Assembly (NCBI GenBank): GCA_009801015.1
Contig: VHZZ01000258.1
Span: forward strand, 152,845-204,715
Length of the DNA: 51,871 bases
Origin: Silene noctiflora
Lineage: Eukaryota > Streptophyta > Magnoliopsida > Caryophyllales > Caryophyllaceae
Direction: 5' to 3'
The stretch's first letter is position 1. The number at the start of each line of letters is the position of its first letter. Positions 36,901-49,990 of this stretch are shown piece after piece. The notes beneath the pieces are model-generated. The model had not been told where the DNA came from. It did no database searches and was given only the letters and a program-made list of their open reading frames with translations. Made by a program: the position numbers and the translations under genes.

Positions 36901-39900
36901 TACTAGTCAACTAGTTGTTTCTAGGTGGTAGAAACTGTTGATAGATTTCATTTAGGGAGTAGGAAGCTCATAATAAGTTATATAGATTGATTAGACATCA
37001 TAATTCAAACTGTATGGAGAAATAGTTGAAAGTTGAAACTGATGCTGATAAGCCTGGAAGATTGAATTTTCGAATCTTTCAGCTTCCTTAATGTAATATG
37101 GTTTGTCTAGGTTGAGTGTGCCAAGCACGGTAGTGCTTCACGCCCAGGTTGAGGTGGATCTTGTTTGCAATTTTTTGCCCTTTCACATTGCGTTATGGCT
37201 TATCTGTAGGAATCCTATTTGCATTTTTTTTTTTGTCTGTGCAAGTAAATTAATGTTTTGGTTTTATCTGTCTTGCTATTCAGGTGGCCGAAGTGATCAT
37301 ACAGGAGTGTCAAAAATCTGACCTTAGTATCATTATGCATTTGGTGACAATTTTGTCTAGTAGGACTTCCAATGAACCAGAAGGCTTCATGTGTATTGTG
37401 TGTAATTTTTTTCTTTTTTTTTTTTTTTTTTTTTTTTTTGGGTTTAATCATTTTATTACTTTAATGTTATCTAAGGTTGGTTCTTTTTTTAAAGTGCCTT
37501 AACACCTTATTCATAATGTCTTTTCCATCTTAGGTATACAGATCACTTGCTGATGTTGTTGGTTCGTATTCCAAGTGGATATCTGCTCTTCAGATTAGTG
37601 CTAGGCCTTTGCTGTGAGCTCTCTCTGTCTTGTTATGACCATTTCACGTGAATTCACAAACTAAAACTGTATTTACCCAGATTTTATGTATTGGGATATG
37701 ATTGTTTCGAGTACATGCATTGGTTTTGAAATTAATATTGTAGCATGGATTTCCCAAACTAATTATTGGACGGAATTATGAATCCTTATTGACATGCTCT
37801 CTGTTTGCAGATTATTCCTTGCTGCAGGGATTTCACAACCTTTCTCTGCTAGTGCATCTGCTTCCGCCTTGCGTAAAATATGCGAAGACGCTTCTACCTT
37901 GATGTTTGAGCCCTCAAACTTGGAGGTTTTGATCTTTATTGGCGAGGTGTGTTACCGTCCTCTTTAAACTAAATGCAGTCGTGATCTATAGTATAAAGCT
38001 TCACTCTTTTTCTCTCGTGTCTATTTTCTCGTTTATGAAATATTTAATGAATTCCAATTTCCAGTCCAGCCAAATATTATGGAATACGACACAGTGAGTT
38101 AAAGTGTCTGCATGGTTGAGGTGGGTGTAGGGCTGAGATGACCATGGTAAAAAAATGGAATTCAGACATGTGGGTTGGTTAGTACTTTAGTGGTTTTATA
38201 CTTTGTTAGTTGGGGTTTCGTTTTGTTATTTAGGATTCAATTGGGGTTTATTGTTCAATAACCCACATGGGTTGGTCTATTTAGCAGTAAAGGGATCATA
38301 TTTTTACATGGCAAGTACTTGGTAAATAAATACTTGTCTAAATTAGAAAAGAAACGTAAACGAGCTATTGAATTGTCCAAAAAGGAAAACGTAGAAGTCC
38401 AATTGGAGTGTAGGGAGTAATTTATTTTTTGATTTGAAATAAAGTCCCAAGGTTACTCTTACTCTCATTTAGTCTTTGTAGCTAATACCAATAATTCCGT
38501 AGTGCCTTATGTTACTTGAGCTTTTAAGAGAGAAATAGTCGTTATCAATTTCAAATTTTGTCTCTATGCTTATAGGGACTTTGAGATTTGGATTCGAGGT
38601 ATTTGATGAATATCTCATCGATGCAACAGCAATGTTGTTATTATTTTTTGAAGCTTATCCCCCTTTGGATCAGTGCGTTAAAGCAGTGCACAAGTTTTGA
38701 AGGATTGTGTCGTAGCTCATTTTTTTTACTGAAGTTCAGTGTTTTTGGTTATGACTAGGGCGGCATTGAGATATGACATAGTTTAAGAGATTATGAGAAA
38801 GAGAACATTTAATATCAGTTTTTTGGTCTGCTAGGCAGATCTGGCCGCCAAAACAAATAAAAACTACTGAACATTCTGGCTCATTAGTTATGATAACACT
38901 CTTTCAAATCCCGCTTGTATTCCTTTACTTCATTTACCACGCCTTCGGTGTTTGATGCTATTTTCGTGCTTCTGTTTTTGCTTGATCTTTACATTGTTGA
39001 CAACTTGTCATTACTCTCCAAATTGCTTGTTCTCTAGTGTTTGGAGAAACAGCATTTGTCTCCAGAAGACGAGGAAGAAGTTGTTGGTGCAATTGCTCTT
39101 GTTATTGGCAGCCTTCCTAGTGTAGAGTTGAAGAACAATTTGTTGGCTAGATTACTTTCTTCCAGCTATGATGTCATCGGAAAACTTGTAAGTTTTTCAG
39201 ATTATAATAATTTGAAGGATAGCTATGATATCTCATGCAGATATAGACTCGGAACAATTTTGTGAGATAGCTAACAGGGCGTTTGTTTGACCTTGAGTTT
39301 ATGATATGAAGTGCTGTGATTTTATCTAAGTGACTCATCTTTAATAAAGTGAACATATGTATTCTTTAGTTAGACGAGACTAATTGATTTTTTTTTTTTC
39401 AATCAAGGCCAGTCTCTTGAATACTATGCTCCATCCCCCTCTTATTTTTTTTAGTGATTGACTAATGTTATCTGGAATTGACTGTGAAACTTGAATATCA
39501 TTTACAGATTAATGATGATAAAGAGCGTGGTCTGAAACAGAATCCAGCTGCTTATTCTCTTATATTGGGTTCGGCTGCCAGAGGGTTGCATAGGTTTGTT
39601 ATTGACGTTTGTGAAATTAGACTTCATGGTTGAGAACAAGTGTTATTTGTTTGAATGTCACGATTCCCTTGTCTTGTGTAGGCAATTATATTTGGGTTAC
39701 ATATGGTGGCACACCGACTATCAGTCTACCAGAGGCTCTGGCCTCTAGGTCTGGAAATGTTGGATATACATACATGAACCATGTCAGAACTTTTTCTCTG
39801 GTGGATTATTGCATTATGGCTTGGTACCCCTCATAGACATAGCTAATAAAGAAAAACTACTAGCACTTTAGATAAGCATGTTAGTAAAAGTGAACTTTCT

Positions 39901-42900
39901 AACCTGAATAGAAATGGAGACATAATTTGGGTTAAATAATAAAGGTGTCTTTCTTCTCCCTATAGTGTTGGCATTATGATTTCTGATTTTCATGCTGTCA
40001 GCAACAGCAACATTAACCCTCTGTCTCAAGGGCTCGCGTGAATGGTGGGGTACGGGACTACGGGGGAGGTCGGATGTAAGCAGCCTTTCACATGTGTTGT
40101 TAAGATGTAGAGACTGTTTCTAGATGACCCATAATGGAACTTATCTGGAGAATTGCATCAAATAAATGACAGCTAGTTCACAACAAAAGAAACTGCAACC
40201 ATTTTAGTGAACCATTCTCTGCTTATTTTGATAACAACTTACACAAATTTTTTCTTTTTCATATATTGTCCATTTTATGATTTCTAATTCCACAGTCTGT
40301 TTAAACAATTTGCTTATCCAAATTATTTTTTAATATGTACATAAGGATGCTATTGGAATTGCCTCTGAAACAAAAGTTTTAACAGGGTTGGGACCGTGCT
40401 TAATCATTTGGCTGCACCGGTGCCTGGTGGCTCTAGTAAAGATGATCCACTTCTTGTACTGCTAAGCATTTTCTGGCCTATGATAGAGAAACTTTTTAAA
40501 TCAGAGCACATGGAAAATGGCAATTTGTCAGCAGCTGCTTGCCGAGCTCTATCGCAAGCTGTTCAGTCAGCTGGTATCAAACTCTTCTCATGGAAAGCTA
40601 AACCTTGTCCACACCCTCACCCACTTTATGAAGGCTGAGTGTTATCTTTTATAATCTTTTTGTTTATTTTTCACAGGACAACATTTTACTGCCTTATTGC
40701 CTACCGTTTTAGACTGTCTATCGACAAACTTCATGTCATTCCAGAATCATGAATGTTACATCAAGACAGGTATTACTTGAGCAGGAAAGATTGTTATTTA
40801 ATGTTGTGTATGGCAATTGACATGGATACCATTTATGACATCATGGATTTGCTGTCTGGGAACCTTTTCCCTGCACTATTTATGGCATCATGCTGTGTTT
40901 TTTGAGGGAATATTATCTATTTTTGAGAGAGTATCTGAGTGTGTGGGAACTTTCACTCGGCAATACATTATACTAATTGAGGAGCCACTAAAATAACCGT
41001 TACTTATGTGTCAACTTAGAGTTAATTCTTTTTTTTCTTTCCAATATTTCTTAAACCCTATCGAACCCGTCCTCCCTTATTCTATACTCCGTACTAACAA
41101 ACTCCAAAAATAATGTTCTAAGGCATGAATACCAATTAACTGCTCAGCAAGGCCTGCTGTAACTTTAGCATCTTCTGCTCTATGTCACTTATGCTTGCAC
41201 TGTAAATGTTGCAGCAACAATAATTTCTTTTCATTTCAAGGGCTAAGCTATATCACACATTCACACAATTGTTATATGAATAACTCTTATCAACAATCTA
41301 GATGCAACTTAAATATGTTAATTATTTAATTAAAATGCTACACTAATAGATGGTAAGAAACTAAGTACAACTTCAAGGGTCCAAAGCCCTTGAAACCCAA
41401 AATCATCAATATAAATTAAAGCTACACTAATAAGTTGTATTTTTGTTTATCTGACCTTTGATTAGTTTTGATTGACTAAACTATGCATCTACAAGTAAAA
41501 CTATGATTTTTTTCAGATATTTATATATCTAAAAGTACTTGCCTTTAGCTATATTAATGTTCAATTTGAGGATCAATTGACAATATTGGAAAGATAGCAA
41601 AAGGTAATATAAAAATAATTTATTAGAATCATAAAATTAGAATTCTACATAGAGTAGATATCTATTTATAAGAGTGACTGTTAAAAATCTTAATGACAAA
41701 TACATATACTTATTAACATATTAATTTAATATTTAAATCTACATTTAAATTTCTAAATGTTATACCTATAAATGTTGTGCATTGGCACATGTAAGACTGT
41801 CTTATACAAGACTCATTGTTTCCATTTTGTGTTGTTCCTCGCGGGTTGAATATTTGGCTTCCAAATGGTCTATATAATAGAGTTTCAAGATTAGTTTGAA
41901 TGGTAACTCGCATAAATCTGATATGGTGTGCCTGTACCTGCAAAATTTAGCTACCTGTGATGACTATTGGTGGGCTTGGCCTTTTTAGCTGCTGCTGATT
42001 TTGTGCAATTTTTAATTCGAGCACATTGTTTAAGTTGTTGGTTGACAAAGTTTTTTTGTTATTGAGTTTGGTACTGTACCTTTTCACTTTACTTCTGTAA
42101 CCTGAACTCCTGAAGGGCATGTTCTATTTTCCAGCTTCTGTCATTATTGAAGAATTTGGTCATAAAGAGGAATTTGGACCTCTGTTCATCAGCACCTTAG
42201 AGAGATTCACTAATGCTGCATCAGTTACAGCTCTTAATTCTTCATATATATGTGATCAAGAACCTGATCTGGTGGAGGCCTTTGTTGGTTTCACGTCTAG
42301 TTTTGTTCGTGTATCTCCTAAGGTAAAATTTTCTTCCCTTTGTCTCCTAATCCCTCTCCCTCCTTTAATTTGGTTTCACTGTGTTTACAACTGGTCCAAG
42401 ATTTAATGAGAGATAAGTGGGAAGAGTACATCTGTCAAGTGGATGTATCCTATAAGTAGGCAAGTGGTTGGATAGTGAAATCCACAAATTTTTAAGAAGC
42501 TATTACGTCTTTTTTTAGTCAAAACGTGTAAAAAATAGAAAATTTAGTGAATTGTTTTGAATGACATCAAAAGAAACTGTAGGATATTCAAATGAATGGA
42601 GAGAGTATCTACTTAGGCGAAATCATATAATTATTTTCTACTTCCTTTTGACAAAGAAGTCTGACAATATGACTCTGTACATGTCATCCAGACTGTATTG
42701 GCAGCATCAGGTTCCCTGCTAGAATCATCCTTACAAAAGGCTGCAATTTGCTGCACAGCTATGCATCGTGGTGCTGCTCTAGCAGCTATGTCATATATGT
42801 CATGTAAGACTTGTTATTTCTTGGCTATATTATTCTGAATCTCTGCTGATGCTTGTGCCTCTTCTCATCGGCTCTATGATGTCATGAGATTACGAAAATA

Positions 42901-45692
42901 CACTACTTCTGAGATATACTTGAATGCTTCTTGACAGATTTCTACTCCAGGAGTTTGTTTTCCTTTTTAGTTACTTTAGCATTGTAGTATTAAATGCTAA
43001 TATGTACTACGCACAATCTTGGGCTAAAATTTGTGGAGGTCTTTAGATTGTCAGCAACTAAACATGTTTGTTAGTATTATTAGTTTTAAGCTTGGAAAGA
43101 AATGATATAAAGTATAGAATTATAGATCCTTAGGTCATGAGGTTTTATCGGATAGAGGAGCCTACCTTAGTTCCTTCCATACCTTAGATAATCTTTGGGC
43201 TGCTATTTGACAATTTTTTTGTTTCATAATTATACCGAGTACAACATATTTGCCTGATGATAAAGTTCCGGTCAAGGCGGCTAGGGAGTAAAATGTGTGG
43301 AAATTTTGCGTTGTTACTTCATCCCATTTAGGTTGTATCCCTCTTTCTTTGATAGTTTGACTTTGACCACTATTTTTCTTTTAGTATACAATAGTTACAA
43401 ATTTGTAACAAATTTGTATAAAAGTCACTCCGTAATGTGAAATCAATAATATACTATAGCAAACATGACAAATTTGACATGATACCTTGACATATATTGG
43501 AGAGATAATAATCAAAGTTGACCATCTAAGTCACTACATATATAGTACGGAGGAAGTGTATTTGAAAACAAATTCTGTAGGAATGCCATTGTAATTGATG
43601 TATCTGATGAGTTCTGGACCTTCTGGCCCTTGCTTTCGCGCAAGAATGCTAATCTCCTAATGTTATCTTTGTTTAATTTTCTCATTAGCACCTGGTGAGT
43701 TTAATACCGTTTCCCTTTTTCTATGGTTCCTCATTTTTTGCTGCTGTAATAGGTTTGTTAGAGGCTGCTTTGTTCTCGTTGTTTGAATCTGTGAGAAATA
43801 TGTCTGAAGGAGCTTTCAGTGGCGTGGCTATTCAAGTTATATCTAACAGTGGCGAGGGACTCATCTCAAATGTCTTGTACGCCCTACTCGGGACCTCGGC
43901 TATGTCAAGGGTAAGTCTGAGCAAATCACTGCGGCTTTAATGTCACCTTCCCCTCTTCACCTGTTGTATGATATAAAAAAAATAGACAATGAATGTCAGG
44001 CTATTCTTTACTTGACCTTCACCCTCATCCTAGAGTGATTGTATACTTGTACAGCGGTAGTAAGTAGCAGTTATTCAACCGAAACTTTGTGAACAAAAAC
44101 TAGTTACATTTGAAGGTTGACCGAGTTACCTTTGAATTGAAGGATGTAACTTTTATGGCGTCTCATACAATGAGATTGAATCATGCAAGAATAGCTCCAA
44201 GCAAGTTAAAATGTAATTTCAAAGAAAGTGAAGGGGCCAAGGGTTGGTCATATCTTGAGAAGTTGAATTTGGTTTACGCCAACCAGTTTATGATATAATT
44301 TTCCTTTTGTCTTTTCTGGTAATAGGTGCACAAATGTGCAACAATTTTGCAACAGTTAGCTGCTGTATGCTGTTTAAGTGAGAGAACGTCTTGGTCAGGG
44401 ATCCTTCGTTGGCAAACCCTGCATGGATGGCTTTACTCTGCGGTATGTATTCTAGTTCCTTTAACCCCTTCTCCAACTCAAACGATATTTCTCACTTGTC
44501 GACTGACTGTAGTAGTTTGACTGTTGTATTACAAGGCTGGTAATTTGATTGAATTATGGTTTTCAAAATTTGTCCCATCTTAATGTTGCAAAGGAAAAAA
44601 GGTGCTCTTATCACAATAGGAGCCTAAAACTACCAGCTAAAAACATATAAATGTAGTCAAAAGTTATTTTACTCTATTGTTTCTGTAAGAATCGATTCGT
44701 TTCTTGAGAACCTCATGTCAAGTAATAACATGTGTTTTAAAGAAACTAATTGTTCAAGTTCTGAAATAGGACCTTATATAGTTTTACCCATTAAGAATGC
44801 ATACTGTTGACCATTTAAGCTACTGACATCAATTCAGTGACTCGAAGGATTCTGTATAGGAGAGGCAAGGGTGGTTGGATATAAGCCACCTTTTCCTTGT
44901 ATTGAAAAGACAAATATGTTCCAAATGACACGTGATGTAATTGCATCAAGAATTGTATAAGAAGATTAACAACTGGAGGCATTTCGATATGGAAATCAGT
45001 TGGTTTTGATTATCAGGAGATGTAAAAAGTGATGCAATTTCTTGGTCTGAATATGAAATAATCACCAAATACCAAGAAATTCAGTTGAGTTTTAATGAAC
45101 AAGTTTACCTGAGGAAAGAGATATTTTTGCATGTTTTAACTTAAAATGCCAGTAATTTTTCTTTAATAGCTGAACAATTATAACGAGCAATTTTGCCTGT
45201 GGAGAGGAGATAACATCACCTGTTTGTTTGAATATTGCTGATGATTCTGGATAATGTTTTCTGCCTTTTAAATAGCAGAATTTTTTTCGAGTTAACTTCG
45301 TCAGTTCGTCCTGAAAACTGCAAACCGCTTGTAAATATTTTGTACACCCGACCCTGTTGACTAGAGCCAGCCACTGGAGTGATAATCTTTCTTAAATCTC
45401 TGAATTTCAAAATTCCTTAATGTCCCTTTTCGTGTTAATGTTTTCATGACTAAATATTAATTCCCAGGTGCATGGTCTGCCTGTTGAGTACTTGAAACAA
45501 GGTGAAGCGGAAACATTAGTACCAAGCTGGCTAAAGGCCCTAGCAGGTGCCGCCTCAGATTATCTCGAGAGTAAAACATGTAATGGTGTAAAAAATGACT
45601 ACGGCCACATGCAGGGAAAAGGAGGACGGGTTTTGAAACGTTTGGTGCGCGAGTTTGCTGACAATCATCGTAATTTACCAAACTTCACTTGA
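27987..45692 (+). CDS. Importin-13/transportin-3-like nuclear transport receptor (ARM/HEAT repeats)
   Basis: The 24 exons are 27987-28220, 28921-29019, 29289-29513, 29598-29717, 30159-30242, 30432-30491, 32468-32596, 32755-32816, 33550-33606, 34201-34324, 35451-35585, 36247-36327, 37284-37397, 37534-37613, 37811-37946, 39038-39187, 39508-39593, 40386-40573, 40677-40769, 42135-42322, 42692-42803, 43753-43910, 44326-44442 and 45468-45692 (3057 bp, 1018 residues). Importin-beta-type receptors carry cargo through nuclear pores under Ran-GTP control. The N-terminus ([32 protein letters not shown]) fits the importin-beta N-terminal domain. An exportin-1-like region follows ([31 protein letters not shown]), then helical repeats to the end ([19 protein letters not shown]). 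It is closest to the plant importin-13-like group (about 1000 residues), not to MOS14. Cargo is unknown. Large introns 6, 8, 10, 11, 15, 19 and 21 hold transposon remains. Confidence 0.93.
28505..28594. mobile_element. Stowaway-type MITE in importin-13-like intron 1
   Basis: The left part TCCGTCCCATTCATTTGTTTACC is the inverse of the right part (GGTAAACAATTGATTGGGACGGA), and the right end is GGGAG followed by TA. It is about 90 bp and the same family as the element at 25723. Confidence 0.75.
30872..31875 (-). mobile_element. Degenerate LINE-type fragment (RT zinc-binding and RNase H) in importin-13-like intron 6
   Basis: On the minus strand, 31810-31355 is open for 151 codons and contains [15 protein letters not shown] and [15 protein letters not shown], typical of the zinc-binding region after plant LINE reverse transcriptases. 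Downstream, in shifted frames with stops, are RNase H pieces: [34 protein letters not shown] and [11 protein letters not shown] ending at 30948. A poly-T run at 30916-30926 would be the element's poly(A) tail. It is a dead 5'-truncated copy. The segment is bounded by 13-bp inverted repeats (30872-30884 and 31863-31875), which are not expected of a LINE. Confidence 0.75.
32855..33106. mobile_element. Stowaway-like MITE, about 250 bp, in importin-13-like intron 8
   Basis: It begins CTCCCTCCACCCGCATTTTT after TA and ends AATTGAGATGCAGGGAG before TA. The ends are inverted with a few mismatches, and internal words (TTGCCCCCCTTTTT and AAAAAGTGGACAATAAA) also pair. It is non-coding and lies 38 bases after the donor of exon 8. 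Confidence 0.65.
33763..34083. repeat. Two tandem copies of a 150-bp repeat just before importin-13-like exon 10
   Basis: Copy A (about 33763-33910) and copy B (about 33929-34083) share long words: CACAAGGGAGG, CATCTTAAAA, GGCAATAGGAGTAGCCC, AAGTGGTACAATCTCT and GTGGGACACTCACA, offset by about 166 bases. Such GTGGGACACTC and 'GGCAATAGGAGTAGCCC' sequences recur in plant genomes as parts of small retroelements, an identification from general memory. The pair ends about 120 bases before exon 10. Confidence 0.75.
35095..35320. mobile_element. Possible decayed MITE in importin-13-like intron 10
   Basis: The left part has CTTCCATTGTGAACTTTGACC and the right part has ATCAAAGTTGACAGGAGATG and TGAAAGTCAATCAG, a partial inverted arrangement around an AT-rich core. 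Terminal repeats are weak, so the boundaries and the call are uncertain. Confidence 0.3.
36501..36711. mobile_element. MITE in importin-13-like intron 12
   Basis: The left end ACTTCCTTGGTTTCC and TTTTTCCCATTTGACTTT pair with the right end (AAAAAGTCAAATGGGAAGAC ... AGAGGAAGTATT). It is about 210 bp and related to the element at 13863 by its CCCATTTGACTTT word. Confidence 0.65.
43316..43557. mobile_element. MITE in importin-13-like intron 21
   Basis: The left end ACTTCATCCCATTTAGG with TTTGACTTTGACCAC pairs imperfectly with the right end (CAAAGTTGACCATC ... ACGGAGGAAGT). The interior is AT-rich. Size about 240 bp, Stowaway-like. Confidence 0.55.
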
Positions 45693-47177
45693 AGATAGTT
45701 GCTGAAGCCTCACCTTATACACCCATGTTAAAATTATCCCTCGATGGCCCTATTTTCAAGATTCATTGACGTGGATTGAAGTAATGATCCTGTCATTCTT
45801 CTCCCTCCAGATCCTGTACAGAATGGATGTTCAGTTTTCATCTTGGGAGCTATGTACGGACGGTGTCCAGGTATCGGACTCTACAATTTGTGAAAGTTTT
45901 TCATGTTTTGATTCACCTGAAGTGTCCAAGTGTTGAGTGTCGGACACATATAAGCGATCAGAAGGGACAGTACAAAGATTCTTTTGTCCTTGAGAATTAA
46001 ATCCAACATCTTACCACCCCTGGCCTCGCTCTTGAAGCCTTGTGCGGTGTGAGATGTAGCGGCATATAAACAGGTTGAATATGTAAGTCATTATCTTCAT
46101 TGTCAACGATTTGTTCCCCGTGTGGGCATCTCTTTTGTTTGTTCAAGTTTTGAGGGAGCCCCCATTGGAGATTATAATGTAAGAAGCTCAATTGTAACTG
46201 TAAAACTTTTGGCCATCAAATAATGCGAAATTTGCAATATTCATCCTTGAAGATCCAGTACATAATTTCCTGCTCAGCTTGACAAAGGTACAAACAAGTT
46301 CTTGGTGGAATTACAAGGAGCTGGCATTTTTTTTTGCTTTGTGATGTTTGTATACATTTGAAACTGTGAAGGTATCGCCAAGTCTTCATTCGAGTCACTG
46401 TTAAAAAGCAAGTTCCAAACCCGAACTTCTATGTGATTTCACAAATTTATACGACCCTCCAAGGGCATTGAGAATCCAAAATCCAAACATCTAAAAGTAA
46501 ATTGCAATGTAGGCATGGGCTAAATCTTGACGAGGGTATACAATGACGTGGTACATCAATGTACCTAAGGATTATTCATAGGACAAATATCTCTTTCAGA
46601 TACGACATTAAACATATTCTGCATGAGCGCATTAATCAATCTAGCCTGAACATGATGGTGAAATAAGACAACTGGTGGTGCTTAAATCATGGTAAATTGG
46701 TAATGCATTGATGGAATTTGCAGTAAAGATCTCAATCACACAGTCTGTAGAAGCCTGCAGAAATGATGAATGCACAGCCTTGTATGTTTCTCGAGCATTG
46801 GAAACGATTTATCTTGCTCTGGTAAACATTTGAAGAGGCAGTCAATTTCACTCAGTTCAGCAGCATTAGCTCTTTAGCCAGTGGTGGAGAGTGGAGAGCA
46901 TCAATTCCTTCAAAATGCTATCCTGGAATTCCGGTTTGTCGAGCAAATTTGGACAGGATACTTCGAACATTATTTACTCTTTTGTTTGGATAAAAAAATT
47001 TGGGGAGAAAGTAAGGGTGAACAATTTCCTTCCTAAAACAAATTAGAATCCCTTCAGCATATACAGATTTTGAAAAACAATGTAGAATGCTTATCATATG
47101 ATTCTGTTCCCTCTATATGACAAAAATGATGAACGAGAATGAGATACGACTACCAGTAGCATTACAGATTTACAGTG
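45693..47177. other. Convergent 3' region between importin-13-like and CYP26-2 genes
   Basis: This contains the 3' ends of both genes. About 45700-46240 has near-balanced composition and may be the importin-13-like 3'UTR, possibly spliced. The rest is AT-rich. Short open frames on both strands match no family, and no repeat was recognised. Confidence 0.4.
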
Positions 47178-48448
47178 TTACTCTAGAAGGCCGCAATTCG
47201 TGATAGTAACTTTTGAGTAAGGGCGGTTGAAGCCTCTCTCGGCCACTACAGCTCTTTTATCACCAATAAGCTTCGCGACCCTGAAAGCCAGCAGAAAAAC
47301 GGTTACATTTTTCAGTTTACTATGTGATGAACATGTTAGATTATAACCTGCAGAAAAAAGCAGCATTTTTTCCCTTACCTGAAATAAGGAGAACTAGTAT
47401 TCTCTTGGACTGTTTTCACCTGGCTGATCTTCTCTACGACATCCATCCCTTCAATGACATTGCCAATAACCAACGCAGACGCATCTAATTCAGGTGAATC
47501 GCGGGTTGCAATGGTAAACTCGGTCCCATTTGGCTCGACTCCGACCTCTTCTTCATCAACTACAAGCTTGCCTTGTCTAGCAACCAGCTTAAGTTTAGGT
47601 GGCGGTTTTGAAGGGTCCCTTATGATTAGACTCACAGTCCCAGCCAAGTTCTTAGTCCCTTGAGACTCGCTCAATCGCTCCCATTCCTCGATCAACCTCT
47701 CATTTGTCAAACTTCTTCCTGTTTTGCTTGCAAGCTCTGCATCAACCCCGTATGACCGGACTCCTCCGTGCTGCACATAGTTTGGGAGAATTTTGACGAA
47801 GTCCTTCCTTCTGAAGCTTATCCCGGCTCTCCCACTTACGAGATCACTAAATCGAGTAGCTCCAATGGGCGCATTGTTTTCATTCAGTTCGATAATGATT
47901 CTTCCTACCGGCTTTTTATCAATGGAAATATCAAGAAACGCTCGTTTAGTCGTAACCTTGACAGTATCCTCAGAAATGCTCTTTGGACTTGTTCCCTCTT
48001 CAGTCTCTTGTGAGGTTTCATTGTTTTCCGTTTCAAGTTTATCGCTTTCGCCTTCAGTCTCTTGTGGGGTTTCCTTAGTTTCAGCTTCTGGTTGAACTTC
48101 AGTTTCTTGGGAGTTTTCTACATTTTGAGTTTCTGGTTGAACATTTTCGGGTTCTTGGGAGTTTTCTATAGTTTGGACTTCTGGTTGAACATTTTCAGGT
48201 TCAATCACTTGCGGGTTTTCCTCGGCTCGTGCTCGTAAAACAAGATACGGATCAAGAATTTGAGAAGTCAGGAGAAGGAGCATGGAGGAATTGGTGAAGA
48301 GTGTGAGCTCTCGCCGCGAAAACTTGGTGCTGCATTGTTTAGGAATAAGAGGAGGAGAATTGGTGGCTAAGTTGTGAGGAATAGCATGTTGTTTTCGGGT
48401 TTGGGGTGGTTGTATAGGCGATTGAAGAAGTTTAATTTGATGCAACAT
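47178..48448 (-). CDS. CYP26-2: Thylakoid-lumen cyclophilin-type peptidyl-prolyl isomerase (CYP26-2-like)
   Basis: Two minus-strand exons, 47379-48448 and 47178-47280, give 1173 bp and 390 residues. Residues 1 to about 40 are a plastid transit peptide. A twin-arginine motif (FSRREL, 43-48), a hydrophobic stretch (LTLFTNSSMLLLLTS) and an ARA site at 73-75 form a Tat-type lumen-targeting signal. Residues 76-165 are an acidic Glu/Gln/Pro/Thr linker with two near-identical 16-residue units (PENVQPE...ENSQE) and further diverged ones. The cyclophilin-like domain covers about 169-387 (AFLDISIDKKPVGRIIIEL, LPNYVQHGG, IATRDSPELDASALVIGNV). Family members fold or assemble thylakoid proteins; isomerase activity of this divergent group is unproven. 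The Arabidopsis member is about 317 residues from memory, so the linker is expanded here. Exons join in phase (TTC AG|G GTC). Confidence 0.9.
48090..48215 (-). repeat. 48-bp in-frame tandem repeats in the CYP26-2 acidic linker
   Basis: The minus strand carries repeated units that include GGTTCAACCAGAA-type words (compare TTCTGGTTGAACATTTTC at about 48132 and 48180, plus strand). They encode PENVQPEVQTIENSQE and PENVQPETQNVENSQE, then a partial TEVQPE unit. Confidence 0.75.
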
Positions 48449-49679
48449 TGTTCTATGCAGTTTGAGGTTATTATCAGCTTGTAATTCTCTCTTCTTCTTT
48501 TTTGCAACTCAATTTTGTGCAGAAATTGATGATGTAGATAAGGTAAAGAGTTGTGAGAATGTGTAGCATTTGGTTCATGACCACAATCAAAGGGTTGGTA
48601 GGCCACCTTGGATACTCACTTCAATTGTTTTAATCTTTTCTGCATTGGTGGTGTGAAAGAATGTTATGTGAGTAGTACTTTGATTCTAGTTGAACAAGTA
48701 GAGGTGGCCAATGGCACGGGTCAGCCCGCCCTGCCTCGCTCGTGCTGTCATGCCTTTTTCGTCCAGTGGCCCGCCCTACTCGTCTGAAGCATACATCAGC
48801 TCGTCACCCATACGAGACGGTTCCAGGCGCTTGCTTGAGCGTCAAAGCCCATAAAATAAAAATAAAAATAAAAAATTGACATATCGGGTCGGATCAAACC
48901 TAAACCAACTCAGCCTGGCGCTGTATGACGGGTTAATTCAAAGTTCAACTAGCAGAACTCGACCCTCTGCGATCGATATGATTTGATTCCTATCATAGTA
49001 TACTAACCTTGTACTTCCTAAAAGAATATTTTCTCAGTTCCGGTTATTTATTTACCTTGGTTTTGACATAAATACCAAGGAAAGAACAGATAACCAATTA
49101 TTTGATAACAAGTGAATCAAAGTGAGTGTAGAGTAAAATTGCTTATCAAAAACATTCTCAAAATAGAAAGATAAATAATTAATTGAGACTCTCGAAATAA
49201 AATATATAAACAAATGAGAAGTTTTTAAAATAGGTCGTTTTAACAAACTAATTAACAAAATGGGTTAACTTTGAAAGTATTATCCTCAATCTCATCTTAC
49301 CTCTTCCTCCACCATTGCTCTCAACATGATTCATCATACATCATGCATTATACAATATACATTACACATCATCTACACTCAAAAGGATAATTTAATTAAT
49401 TATAAACGGTTGATATTGATCAATAATGCATAATTCTTATATTTGTTTTTAGACAAAAAACTAGTGACACTCAGATTCTTAGCTTGGTCGACAAAATTAT
49501 ACATCCTCTATTTTATTAGATTAATCACATGAATTCATCTTTTCACTCAATTAAAATGAGTTAATAAAGTTAATTTAATTAAATTGTGAGATTATTTTTT
49601 TTCAAGCAAAGATAGGAGAAAAGGGCATTTAATTTAAAAACAATCCCAAAACAAAAAGAAAATTAATAGCTAAAACACC

Positions 49680-49990
49680 ACAAAAGTGTTGGAAAAAATG
49701 ACTCGACCCGAGAATCCCAACCTGAACTGCTCTAAAACTCGACCCGATATTATCTAACCTGAAAATTGAATGAACCGAAATCGAACCGACCTTACCTAAG
49801 ATTAAATTAACAACCGATAACATTATTTATTCCAACTTGAACCCTACTCGAATTGACCCGCGCGTCACTCGATAATGACCCAATCTAACATGGACATTAA
49901 CTGACCTAAACCTATTATAAACCTGACATAACCTGAACAACATAACCAACCCACTTTAACCTGACTCACAATTTACCTAAGTGATCAGAT
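49680..49990. repeat. Degenerate ACCCGA/ACCTGA repeat tract
   Basis: Words such as CTCGACCCGA, GAACCGAAATCGAACCGAC, CGACCCGA, AATGACCCAAT and AACCTGA recur every 10-30 bases without a strict period. Similar DNA lies near 7260-7440, 10280-10440 and 19320-19640, pointing to a dispersed simple-repeat family of this genome. Confidence 0.6.

Noticed and set aside
44110-44298. 62-codon plus-strand open frame between importin-13-like exons 22 and 23
   Set aside because: The exon model joins 43910 to 44326 in phase with family similarity on both sides; this frame is intronic.
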